DNA of 25,333 nt from CAJBVG01 sp044376465 (GTDB taxonomy: Bacteria > Bacteroidota > Bacteroidia > Sphingobacteriales > Sphingobacteriaceae): contig JBILKW010000008.1 in assembly GCA_044376465.1 (NCBI GenBank), positions 1 to 25,333 on the forward strand. The letters are read 5' to 3'. Shown piece after piece: positions 14,276 through 24,000 of the stretch. Numbering within the stretch: position 1 is the first letter of the stretch; the number at the start of each line of letters is the position of its first letter. The position numbers and the translations under genes were made by a program. Below the pieces are notes generated by a model that saw nothing but the letters and a program-made list of their open reading frames with translations, did no database searches and was not told where the DNA came from.

Positions 14276-15340
14276 CTATTCTCCTCTATCTCTAGACAAC
14301 TTATGGATTTTCAGAGGGTTGGCGTTCAAATCCTCGAATTCAGCTCTTTTGCGCACAATATCAATTGCTTTATAAATAGATTCTCTAAAGGAAGATTCGT
14401 TTGCAATGTTCTTTCCAGCAATGTCATAACCTGTTCCATGAGCGGGCGAAGTTCTTATAAAAGGCAATCCTGCTGTAAAGTTCACCCCTTGGTCGTATGA
14501 GAGGCTTTTAAATGGAATTAAACCTTGGTCATGGTACATGGCCAGTACCGCATCAAATTGTTTGTATTGATGGTTTCCAAAGAATCCATCGGCAGAATAA
14601 GGCCCGAAAGTTATGATGCCTTTATGGTTTGCTTTTTCTATTGCAGGAATAATTGTTTTCTCCTCTTCATGCCCAATAGCACCAGAGTCGCCTGCATGTG
14701 GATTAAGCCCAAGAACAGCAATTTTAGGTTTTCTGATGCCAAAATCTTGCTTTAACGCGGTGTTTAATACTTCAAGCTTGTGTGTAATTTTTTCTTGAGT
14801 AATGGCATGTGCAACATCTTTTAAAGCTAAATGACCGGTTACGAAACCAATTTTTAAGTAATCGTTCACCATTAACATCATCGATTCTTTGGCTTCTGTT
14901 AATGATTGTAAGTATTCTGTATGTCCAGGGAATTCGAAACCGGCTTGTTTCACATTGTGTTTGTTGATAGGCAATGTTACTAATGCATCAATTTTACCTT
15001 CTTTTAAGTCTTTCGCTGCTTTTTCGAGTGCTAGGTATGAATATTTACCCGCGATTTCCGTTGAAATGCCCACTTCTACCTTCACATCATCTTGCCAACA
15101 ATTAATTAAATTGGCTCTTTTTCCGTTCGCTTGATGAGCTTCGTTGATAATATTAAAGCTAAAATCTGCAATCCCTAACATTTTTCTATGGAAGGAAGTA
15201 ATTCTTGATGAACCATAAACAATGATTGTGCATAGCTCCGATAGGCGAGTATCTACAACTGTTTTGAGGAGCACCTCCGTGCCTATCCCGTTAATATCAC
15301 CTAAACTTATACCGATTTTTATTTTATCTTGATCCGACAT
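14276..15340 (-). CDS. pdxA: 4-hydroxythreonine-4-phosphate dehydrogenase
   Basis: PdxA oxidises 4-phosphohydroxy-L-threonine with NAD(P) in the DXP-dependent pyridoxal 5'-phosphate pathway. The 354-residue protein has the expected signatures: GDINGIGTEV at 14-23, PINKHNVKQAGFEFPGHTEYL at about 124-144, the metal ligands H170 (VTGHLAL), H215 (NPHAGDSG) and H270 (MYHDQGLIPFK), and RTSPAHGTGYDIAGK near 296-310. It is divergent from rsmA; in E. coli the two genes are co-directional. Only 66 bases separate its stop from yceD. The protein product supplies the cofactor used by enzymes such as YbdL. Confidence 0.96.
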   Translation of the reverse strand: MSDQDKIKIGISLGDINGIGTEVLLKTVVDTRLSELCTIIVYGSSRITSFHRKMLGIADFSFNIINEAHQANGKRANLINCWQDDVKVEVGISTEIAGKYSYLALEKAAKDLKEGKIDALVTLPINKHNVKQAGFEFPGHTEYLQSLTEAKESMMLMVNDYLKIGFVTGHLALKDVAHAITQEKITHKLEVLNTALKQDFGIRKPKIAVLGLNPHAGDSGAIGHEEEKTIIPAIEKANHKGIITFGPYSADGFFGNHQYKQFDAVLAMYHDQGLIPFKSLSYDQGVNFTAGLPFIRTSPAHGTGYDIAGKNIANESSFRESIYKAIDIVRKRAEFEDLNANPLKIHKLSRDRGE

Positions 15341-15406
15341 GTTGTAATTCTATTTTCCAATATCGTCGCAAATTAACTAAAATTGTCAGTAATATTTAAA
15401 GATTGA

Positions 15407-16186
15407 ATGCAAGTACGCGCAAAGAAACATTTAGGGCAACATTTCCTAACCGATAAAAAAATTGCTGAAAAGATAGTCGCAGGACTTGCTCCCAGTGATC
15501 AATTAAAAAATGTAATTGAAGTGGGTCCTGGTATGGGAATTTTAACCGACTTTTTAATTTTAGATGAAGGTGTAAATTTAAAAGTGGTAGATATCGACAA
15601 AGAATCGATCGCATTTTTAGAGAAAAAATACCCGTACCTGGCTGGTAAAATTATTTCTGGAGATTTCTTAAAACTCCCTTTAAACAAGCTGTTTGAGGAG
15701 GGTCAACAAATTAGCATCATCGGAAATTTCCCCTATAATATTTCGTCGCAAATATTATTTCATGCAATAGATTATGTAGAAGTTGTAGATGAAATAGTAG
15801 GGATGTTTCAAAAAGAAGTGGCAGAACGCATTGCATCAGCCCCAGGTTCCAAAGAATACGGAATTTTAAGCGTTTTATTACAAGCCTATTATAAAGTTGA
15901 TTACATGTTTACCGTGCCACCTGGAGTTTTTAATCCTCCCCCGAAGGTAAAATCGGGTGTTATTAAGGCTGTTCGAAGAACCGATGATGTATTTAAAGGA
16001 GTAGATGAAAAAGTATTTAAAATAATAGTGAAGATGGGGTTCAATCAACGCAGAAAAACCTTGAGAAATGCTTTACGTTCAATGTTGCGCCCAGAGATTA
16101 TTAACGAGCCCGTTTTTGATCTTAGAGCAGAACGATTGAGTGTGGATGATTTTGTAGAATTAACTAAATTAATTTCGAGTAAATGA
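15407..16186 (+). CDS. rsmA: 16S rRNA (adenine-1518/1519-N6) dimethyltransferase RsmA (KsgA)
   Basis: RsmA dimethylates the two adjacent adenines in the loop of 16S rRNA helix 45, a late quality-control step of 30S assembly. The 259-residue protein has the N-terminal signature KKHLGQHFLTDKKIAEKIV at 6-24, the S-adenosylmethionine site VIEVGPGMGILT at 36-47, DIDKESIAFLE, the adenine-pocket motif NFPYNISS at 107-114, and the C-terminal GFNQRRKTLRNALR. It overlaps the next gene by four bases (ATGA), so the two are surely co-translated. Confidence 0.96.
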   Translation: MQVRAKKHLGQHFLTDKKIAEKIVAGLAPSDQLKNVIEVGPGMGILTDFLILDEGVNLKVVDIDKESIAFLEKKYPYLAGKIISGDFLKLPLNKLFEEGQQISIIGNFPYNISSQILFHAIDYVEVVDEIVGMFQKEVAERIASAPGSKEYGILSVLLQAYYKVDYMFTVPPGVFNPPPKVKSGVIKAVRRTDDVFKGVDEKVFKIIVKMGFNQRRKTLRNALRSMLRPEIINEPVFDLRAERLSVDDFVELTKLISSK

Positions 16187-17118
16187 AAATTTTAGCAATA
16201 GACGATGTTCATCATGTCTTTCATAAAAAAATGAAAGAATCTGGTCATGAAGTAATAGATAATTTTATTTTATCTAAGGAAGAGTTAATAGCCGAAATAC
16301 CTTTATATGATGTACTCTTGGTCCGTTCTAAATTTTATATAGATAAAGAAATATTAGACGCGATGCCTAATAATTTTACGGTAGCAAGAGCAGGTGCTGG
16401 CACGGATAATATCGACGAAGAATATGCAAGAACAAAAAACATCAAACTTATAAATGCTCCGGAGGGAAATAGAGATGCAGTGGCAGAACATGCAATAGGA
16501 TTATTATTAAATTTAGTTAGAAATATAAACAAATCCGACAGAGAAATAAGAGATAAAATTTGGTTGAGAGAAGAGAACAGGGGTTTCGAATTAAAAGGAA
16601 AAACAATTGGGATTATTGGGTATGGAAATACTGGGAAAAGTTTAGCTAAAAAACTTTCTGGTTTTGAGATGAATGTGATAGCCTACGACAAGTACTTGTC
16701 TGATTTTTCAGACGCCTATGTTAAAGAAGTGTCTATAAATACCTTAAAAGAACAGTCGGACATCATTAGCTTACACATCCCCCTTTCGTCAGAAACAAGT
16801 CACATGATTAATCGTCACTTTTTTGATACACTATCAAAAAAGCCCATTTTAATAAACACATCAAGGGGGAAAGTCATCAAAACGTCAGATTTAGTAGAAG
16901 CATTAAAAGTTGGCAAAGTATTGGGGGCCTGCTTAGATGTTCTCGAAGACGAAAGGATTAATTCTTTAGAAACTGATGATAATGAGTGGTATAAAGAGTT
17001 GGTTAATGCAAATAATGTGATTTTGAGCAGTCACATAGCCGGATGGACCTATGAATCGTATGAAAAGATTTCGGAGGTCTTAGTCCAAAAATTGCTTTTA
17101 GGCACATTAAACGCATAA
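16183..17118 (+). CDS. D-2-hydroxyacid dehydrogenase, phosphoglycerate-dehydrogenase-like
   Basis: This 311-residue NAD-dependent oxidoreductase of the D-isomer 2-hydroxyacid family is close to SerA-type phosphoglycerate dehydrogenases without the C-terminal ACT domain. It shows VARAGAGTDNID at 67-78, NAPEGNRDAVAEHAIGLLL at 91-109, the dinucleotide motif GIIGYGNTGKSLAKKL from 143, the catalytic residues R228 (INTSRGKV), E255 or E257 (VLEDE) and H284 (SSHIAGW). Its substrate (3-phosphoglycerate or another hydroxyacid) is not fixed by sequence. The ATGA overlap with rsmA shows an operon, although no functional tie is known to me. The 145 bases after it hold no gene and probably contain the promoter of the next operon. 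Confidence 0.9.
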   Translation: MKILAIDDVHHVFHKKMKESGHEVIDNFILSKEELIAEIPLYDVLLVRSKFYIDKEILDAMPNNFTVARAGAGTDNIDEEYARTKNIKLINAPEGNRDAVAEHAIGLLLNLVRNINKSDREIRDKIWLREENRGFELKGKTIGIIGYGNTGKSLAKKLSGFEMNVIAYDKYLSDFSDAYVKEVSINTLKEQSDIISLHIPLSSETSHMINRHFFDTLSKKPILINTSRGKVIKTSDLVEALKVGKVLGACLDVLEDERINSLETDDNEWYKELVNANNVILSSHIAGWTYESYEKISEVLVQKLLLGTLNA

Positions 17119-17263
17119 GTTGCTGAAAACGAAAATTATATAGAAATCGTATTTCGAATATTTAATGAAAGTGTAACATTTATCTTACTTTTATTTGGAA
17201 ATAACGTTTTTTAACAATTATCTTTATGATTATTAAAATTTAAAAACCCTTAGATCAATATTT

Positions 17264-20200
17264 ATGATGAGAAAGTTCTACGCATTCTTACTCTTGTTAT
17301 CTATTGCCTACAGTGGTTCTTTGTTTGCACAGAGTGGTGCAGGAGAATTACGAGGTAAAGTACAAGACGCAAAGACAAAGGAAGGGATTCCGTTCGCAGC
17401 GGTAATTGTTGAACAGTCTGGTTCGCAAATAGCGGCACAACAAACGGATTTTGATGGTAATTTTGTCATCAAACCTATTCCCCCAGGCAAGTACGATGTA
17501 CGAGTTAAAATCATTGGTTACAACGATCGTTTAATCAATGGTTTGATTATTACATCAAACAAACAAACCTATCAAAACTTTGATATGGCGGCAAGTGTGA
17601 AAAACATCGCAGAGGTTACCGTTTCCGATTATGCTAAACCATTAATCGAAATTGACAATACTGTTGCAGGTGGAAGTTTGAACGCTGCCGAAATTGTGAA
17701 GCTCCCTACTCGTAACATCAACTCATTAGTATCTACCACTGCGGGTGTATACCAAGCAGATGAAGGTGCCGCATTGAGTGTGAAAGGTTCTCGTACAGAT
17801 GCCAACGATTATTACATTGACGGTGTCAAAGTAAGAGGAGTAACAAACTTGCCTCAAGGCGCGATTGAACAAATTACAGTTATTACAGGTGGTGTACCCG
17901 CACAATATGGTGATGCTACAGGTGGTATCGTAACCATTACTACTAAAGGTCCTTCGAAAAAATTTAACGGTGGATTTGAAGCAGTAACCTCTGAGTTTTT
18001 AGATGGATATGGTTATAACTTAGTGAGTGGAAACGTAAGCGGTCCTTTGTTGATGAAAGATAAAGGCACAGATAATCCTACACCACTAATTGGATATTTT
18101 GCCTCAATCGAGTTAGAATCTCGCAGAGATCAAGACCCTTCATACGTTGGAGCATACAAAGGCAAGGATAGTTATGTAGATGCAATTCGTGCAAATCCTA
18201 CCCAGCTCTCTACCATACCAGGCCCTTCTACAAACAGAAGCGGAATTGTTAGAGTTCCAACAGCATTTTATGCAAGAGCCTCTGATTTAGAAAAACAAAC
18301 AGCACAAGACGATAATGAAAATAGAAATTTAAACTTCAGTACAAGGCTTGATTTCCAACCTAGTTTGAATAACACTTTTGCCCTAGGTTTAAGTGGTTCG
18401 TCTCAACGTCAAAGGGTATTTAACAGAAACAACATGTTATTTAACTCGGAAAATAATGGTTTATTTACTCGTAATAACTTTAGAATTTTTGGTCGTTACA
18501 CCCAGAAATTTAATCAATCAGGCGACGATTCTAAATCATTGCTAAAAAATGCGTATTATACCATTCAAGCTGATTTTTCACGCGACAATAGTGTTCAACA
18601 AGACATTAATCACAGAAATAGATTTTTTGAATACGGTCATGTAGGTAATTTTACTACTGATAGAAGATTCTTTAGAGGAATTTCTGATGCAAATGGTGAT
18701 AATGTGCTTGATACTTTGATGGGTTCTGATGGTAAAAGATATACTGTTTCGAACTTAGCATTTACAAGTACAGGGGGTAAAGTGGACTCTGGATTAACCT
18801 TTACAGCAGGTTCATTGAATCCGTATATTACACAGTACAATACAAACCTAATTAATTACATAAACGATCAAGAGTCGTTGGCTGGCACAGATTTATTTAC
18901 TTATAGCAACGTATCTAGCTTTACAGCTTTAACTGGTATCGCAAATGGTGGAACGCCACAACAAATTTATGGTGGTTTATTCAATGTGCCAGGCACGATT
19001 TCAAACGTATACGATGTCAATAATAGAGATCAGTACAGAATTACAGCAATGGCATCAGCCGATTTAAAAGGTCATGCTATTCAAATTGGTATTGAATACG
19101 AACAAAGAATCGAAAGCAGATTCAGAATGAATCCAAGAGGTTTATGGACAATTATGCGTCAACAGCAAAATGCATATTTAAAATTAGATCAATCTGCTAT
19201 TGATTTTGATAATATGACATTAGATGTTACTAATCCTACAGTAACATTAATTAATGACAATACTTTTGCATTAGCAACTCAAAATACATACAACGATGCG
19301 ACTACATTATTTGCTCAAAATATCCGTACGAAATTAGGGCTAAACCCTGGAGACTTTGTTGATATAGATGCATATGATCCTAGTACATTTAGTTTAGATA
19401 TGTTCAGTGCAACTAACTTATTAGACTTATTTAACCCATCTGGTTTATCTTACACTTATAATGGCTACACTTTTGACGGAAAAAAATCAAATGACAACGT
19501 AACAATGGAGGATTTCTTGAATTCAGACAATGTTAATACAAGGCCAGTTGGTGCATTCCGTCCAATCTATACTGCAGGTTATATACAAGATAAATTTACT
19601 TTCAAAGACATCGTATTTAACTTAGGTGTACGTGTGGATCGTTTTGATGCTAACCAGCAAGTACTAAAAGATAAATACTCGTTGTACGAAACTCGTACAG
19701 CTGGTGAATTAGCTTCTCGTCCGTCAAACATTCCATCAGACGCAACGGTATATGTTGATGATCCGAGTTCGTCAGCTAACATTAGAGGTTACCGCTCTGG
19801 TGATGTGTTTTACGATGCAGAAGGTAACATCGTTCAAGATTTTAATGAAATTAGAAGTTTATCAACAGGTCGACCTACACCTTGGTTAGCGAGTTCGGCA
19901 TTAGATTCTTCAAATAATCCAGTATTAACTACTGGTGCATTTAAAGATTACGAGCCGCAAACACAAATTATGCCTCGTATTGCGTTTTCGTTCCCGATAT
20001 CTGACGTAGCTAGTTTCTTTGCTAACTATGACGTATTAACACAACGCCCACGTACAAATGTGTTTTCTAACCCAATAACTTACTACTTGCAATCATTAGG
20101 CCGTCAAGGACAAGTAATTATTAGTCCTGATTTAAAACCTGAGAGAACGATCAATTATCAATTCGGATTCAAGCAAAAAGTAGGCAATTCATCGGCAATT

Positions 20201-21046
20201 ACTTTAACTGCATTTTACAAGGAGTTAAAAGATAACTTCCAACAAGTACAAATTCAAACTGCGTATCCTACCTCATATTTAACGTATGAAAACAGAGACT
20301 TTGGTACCATCAAAGGATTTACCTTACAGTATGATTTAAGAAGAACTAATAACATTCAAGTAAACGCAGCCTATACATTGCAATTTGCAAATGGAACGGG
20401 TTCTGATATAAACTCAGCAGCTAACTTAATTTCTAGTGGTGAGTCTGAGCCAATACGTATTGCATTGCCTTTGGATTATGACCAAAGACATACCATTGTA
20501 ACTACGATCGATTACCGTTACGGTTCTGGAACATCTTATACTGGTCCTGCAAACTTGCAAAAAGTATTAGAGAACGTTGGTATCAACTTTATTTTCAGAG
20601 CAGGTTCTGGTACACCTTACTCAAGAATCTCACAAAATATTGTTCAAAATATCTTAGCTGCAGATGATACTCGTTTCAGAAGATTAATTGGAGAGATTAA
20701 TGGATCGCGCTTACCTTGGCAGTACAATTTAGACTTACGTTTGGATAAAGACATTACGTTAACATCTAAAAATGCTGAAGGTAAAGGGAAAAATACAACG
20801 TTAAACGTTTATTTGTTAGTTCAAAACGTATTTAACACGGAACGTATTGCAAATGTATATCCTGCTACAGGATTGCCAGATGATGATGGCTTCTTAGCTT
20901 CCACACAATCTGTAGATTTCTTAAACGGAATTGGAACTGCTGGGGATATTGATTCATACATCGACTTATATAAAATTAGAGTAAATGATCCTAACAACTT
21001 CCGTTTACCTAGAGTAATAAGATTAGGTGCTATTTATAACTTCTAA
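17264..21046 (+). CDS. TonB-dependent-receptor-like outer-membrane protein with carboxypeptidase-regulatory-like domain
   Basis: This 1260-residue outer-membrane protein begins with a signal peptide (MMRKFYAFLLLLSIAYSGSLFAQ). A carboxypeptidase-regulatory-like beta-sandwich lies at about 26-112 (GELRGKVQDAKTKEGIPFAAV and TDFDGNFVIKPIPPGKYDVRV). A TonB plug domain follows at about 115-240 (LPTRNINSLVSTTAGV, SVKGSRTDANDYYIDGVKV, GVPAQYGDATGGIVTITTKG). The rest is a long barrel ending in an aromatic strand (RVIRLGAIYNF). Classical members import large ligands using TonB energy. No SusD-like lipoprotein follows; instead it overlaps by one base a giant exported protein and then a PorV-like barrel. 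Its ligand, or a role in exporting or displaying the partner, is unknown. A second ATG one codon later is an equally possible start. Confidence 0.93.
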   Translation: MMRKFYAFLLLLSIAYSGSLFAQSGAGELRGKVQDAKTKEGIPFAAVIVEQSGSQIAAQQTDFDGNFVIKPIPPGKYDVRVKIIGYNDRLINGLIITSNKQTYQNFDMAASVKNIAEVTVSDYAKPLIEIDNTVAGGSLNAAEIVKLPTRNINSLVSTTAGVYQADEGAALSVKGSRTDANDYYIDGVKVRGVTNLPQGAIEQITVITGGVPAQYGDATGGIVTITTKGPSKKFNGGFEAVTSEFLDGYGYNLVSGNVSGPLLMKDKGTDNPTPLIGYFASIELESRRDQDPSYVGAYKGKDSYVDAIRANPTQLSTIPGPSTNRSGIVRVPTAFYARASDLEKQTAQDDNENRNLNFSTRLDFQPSLNNTFALGLSGSSQRQRVFNRNNMLFNSENNGLFTRNNFRIFGRYTQKFNQSGDDSKSLLKNAYYTIQADFSRDNSVQQDINHRNRFFEYGHVGNFTTDRRFFRGISDANGDNVLDTLMGSDGKRYTVSNLAFTSTGGKVDSGLTFTAGSLNPYITQYNTNLINYINDQESLAGTDLFTYSNVSSFTALTGIANGGTPQQIYGGLFNVPGTISNVYDVNNRDQYRITAMASADLKGHAIQIGIEYEQRIESRFRMNPRGLWTIMRQQQNAYLKLDQSAIDFDNMTLDVTNPTVTLINDNTFALATQNTYNDATTLFAQNIRTKLGLNPGDFVDIDAYDPSTFSLDMFSATNLLDLFNPSGLSYTYNGYTFDGKKSNDNVTMEDFLNSDNVNTRPVGAFRPIYTAGYIQDKFTFKDIVFNLGVRVDRFDANQQVLKDKYSLYETRTAGELASRPSNIPSDATVYVDDPSSSANIRGYRSGDVFYDAEGNIVQDFNEIRSLSTGRPTPWLASSALDSSNNPVLTTGAFKDYEPQTQIMPRIAFSFPISDVASFFANYDVLTQRPRTNVFSNPITYYLQSLGRQGQVIISPDLKPERTINYQFGFKQKVGNSSAITLTAFYKELKDNFQQVQIQTAYPTSYLTYENRDFGTIKGFTLQYDLRRTNNIQVNAAYTLQFANGTGSDINSAANLISSGESEPIRIALPLDYDQRHTIVTTIDYRYGSGTSYTGPANLQKVLENVGINFIFRAGSGTPYSRISQNIVQNILAADDTRFRRLIGEINGSRLPWQYNLDLRLDKDITLTSKNAEGKGKNTTLNVYLLVQNVFNTERIANVYPATGLPDDDGFLASTQSVDFLNGIGTAGDIDSYIDLYKIRVNDPNNFRLPRVIRLGAIYNF

Positions 21047-24000
21047 TGGAAAGGAAAAAGAAAATGAGAAAATATATAAATAAAGGTTTATTAGTAGCTA
21101 CAATCGGTACGATTGTTATGCTTCTTAGCTCAGGATCTTCGTTTGCTAGGTATTATACTGGCAAATTAGGGCCAAAGCCAAATTCTTCTGTTATGAAAGT
21201 AGCAGCAGGTTGCGATCCACCAAGCTCACAAATAGATTTAGCGATAAACAACGTTAGAACAAAACTATTTAACGGTGGTGATATGTGGTGGGATTTATTT
21301 GGTACAAGAAATGCAGCTTATGAAATACCAAAAGTAGAAGCAGGCCAAAGAAGCGTACACGCGTCTTTTGCATCGGCTTTATGGTTTGGTGGAATAGATG
21401 ACGGTGGTCAGTTAAAAACGGCTGGACAAACATACCGTCAAAGAGGTTTAGATTTTTGGCCAGGTCCATTAGATACATCTACCTCTGAGATTGATAAAGA
21501 CGATTGTACTTTTTGGGATAAACAATACAGTGTTTTACAAAAAGAAATTATTGAATTTAAAGGTGGAGCAGAAGCAACCGCATCAATTTTAAATTGGCCA
21601 GGAAACGGTGATGCAAGTAGAGGAGAGACTCAATATTTAGCACCTTTCCATGATGCTGACGGTGACGGCTTTTATTTGCCTGCAAATGGAGATTATCCTA
21701 CTTTAGATCCACGAGTGCTTGGTGCACGCCCAGATCAAATGATTTGGTGGGTATATAATGATAAAGGGAATACTCATACAGCATACCCTGGGGGAGAGCC
21801 AATTGGCTTAGAAATTCAGACAACCGCTTTTGCGTTTTCAACTTCAAATGAGATTAACAACATGACCTTTTACAAGTATCGTGTTGCAAATAGAGCGTCG
21901 TCTCCATTATATTCTACGTATTTCGGAGTATTTACCGATTCAGATTTAGGTGGTGCAGACGATGATTATGTAGGGTGTAACATGGCAGAGGTAGATCCAG
22001 ATGGCGCAGGTCCATTATCTGCAAAGCCTAGAAGCTTTGCTTATACTTATAATGCAGATGCTGTTGATGAGGACGGTGCATCTCCAGGTTACGGATCTAC
22101 GCCACCAATTTTTGGTATAGATTATTTTAGAGGACCAAAGGATGAGAATGGCAATGAACTACCAATGTCAACATTCATTTTATTTACAAATCAAGGACAA
22201 CAAGGTATTGATGCAGACCCTAGAGATGCCATAGAATTATACAGATATTTGCAAGGTTTCTGGGCTGATGGTCAACCGTTAACATATGGTACACCATCGG
22301 GTAGAGGTGGTGCTGATCCATGTAAATATGCATTCCCTGGGTTAACCGACCCTGATGGAAGACCCAATTGGGTTGAAACCCAATCACCTGGTGATAGAAG
22401 GATGGTTCAATCATCTGGTCCTTTCACTTTACAACCGGGAGCGGTAAATGAGGTAATTCTAGGTGCAGTATGGGCTAGAGCTAGTACTGGTGATCAGTTT
22501 GCATCTATTGCCGCTGGTATTGTTGCAGATGATAAAGCACAGATATTATTTGATAACGACTTTAAATTAGCGAATGGTCCGGATCCGGTTACAGCGGTAT
22601 TAATACCAGGTAATCAAACCATTACCATCTCTTTACAGAATACGGATAAAACAGAGAAATATAGCCTTAATGAGTTAGATAACGAAGATCTTAGTATTTA
22701 TAATTATAAATTCCAAGGTTACAGAATTTATCAATTAAAAGATGGTACTGTATCTGCTTCTCAAATAAATGATATCAACAATGCTATCGAAATAGCACAA
22801 GTTGATATACAAGATGGAATATCTACTATCATTAACAAAACTTTTGACCCCCTAGTTCAAAATACTCAAGCAGCTATTATGGTGGAGGGAGAGAACAAAG
22901 GAATTAAACATAATTTTGAAGTGATTACGGATGCTTTTTCAACTTCTTTTGATTCTAGGTTAGTAAATGGAAAGACATATTATTTTTTAGTAATTCCATA
23001 CGCATATTCAGCATCTGCTAAGTCTACTAAATATTTACCAAGTAGAACTTCTACCAATGTTGTAAATGTAACTGTTGGAAGACAAGTGATTAACGGATTG
23101 ATAAACGGAGAATACGAGACTTCAGTATCTTTAACTAAAAATGATGGTGCTGGTAATGGCGGTCAAAATTTAGAGCTAACGCCAGAATCTGAAGCGGCTA
23201 TTATTGCAAACTCAACCTCAGTGCCAGTTAGTTACACTTCAGGAAATGGTCCTGTTTTCTTAAAAGTATTCGACCCTTCGAAAATTCAGAAACGTAACTA
23301 TATAATTAAGTTTACGCCTAATATGAAATCGTATGAGTTGAGAGATGCAGATACCGATTCTTTATTGATGATTTCTGATACAACTTATGATGCCAACAAT
23401 ACTTTAACTCCAAATGAGCAAATTGCTGAAGAAAGAATTTTTAGAACTTTACCAAATGGATCAAGAGTATTACAGTCTAGAACTTCACTAGGCTTCTACA
23501 TTGTGGTAGATAATACGAAAGGAAAACCAGGACAGGCAAGTGCAATTGAACTAGAAAACAATTGCTTTTTAGGTGCTTCGTTGGAATTTAAAGACCCTAC
23601 AAAGCCATGGTATAGTGGATTTAGTGGTAAAACAGCCTTTTCGGGTACCATTTTAGGTTGGTTGAACAGTGCGGATCCTTCTAATGACCCTAACGATGCG
23701 TATGGCAATGTGTTGGGTGCTACTTGGGCTCCATACAAACTTACAAGATCTTTAAGCAGTGAGAATGCTCGATCTACCCCATTGTTAGATCCAGCATCTA
23801 AAAATGCTACGAACTCAAAATTTGACTCAGTAGGTAGTTATGATATTGTATTTACAAATGATCAAACTAAATGGTCGGATTGTGTGGTTTTAGAAGCAGG
23901 TTTGGGTACCGGTGCTGAAGCAAATACAGAAGGTGCTCAGAAACGATTAAATTTACGTAAAGCGGATATAGGTTTTGGTGTTGGTAGAGCTAAATTCCCA

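Noticed and set aside
17119..17263. Promoter for the TonB-receptor operon
   Set aside because: Only a one-mismatch -7 candidate (TTTATTTG, 17190-17197) was found, with no TTG at the right distance, so no site is claimed although a promoter must exist somewhere upstream.
17264..21046. SusC-type glycan uptake locus (polysaccharide utilisation)
   Set aside because: No SusD-like lipoprotein, glycoside hydrolase or sugar-sensing regulator is nearby; the partner genes are a T9SS-like cargo and a PorV-family protein.
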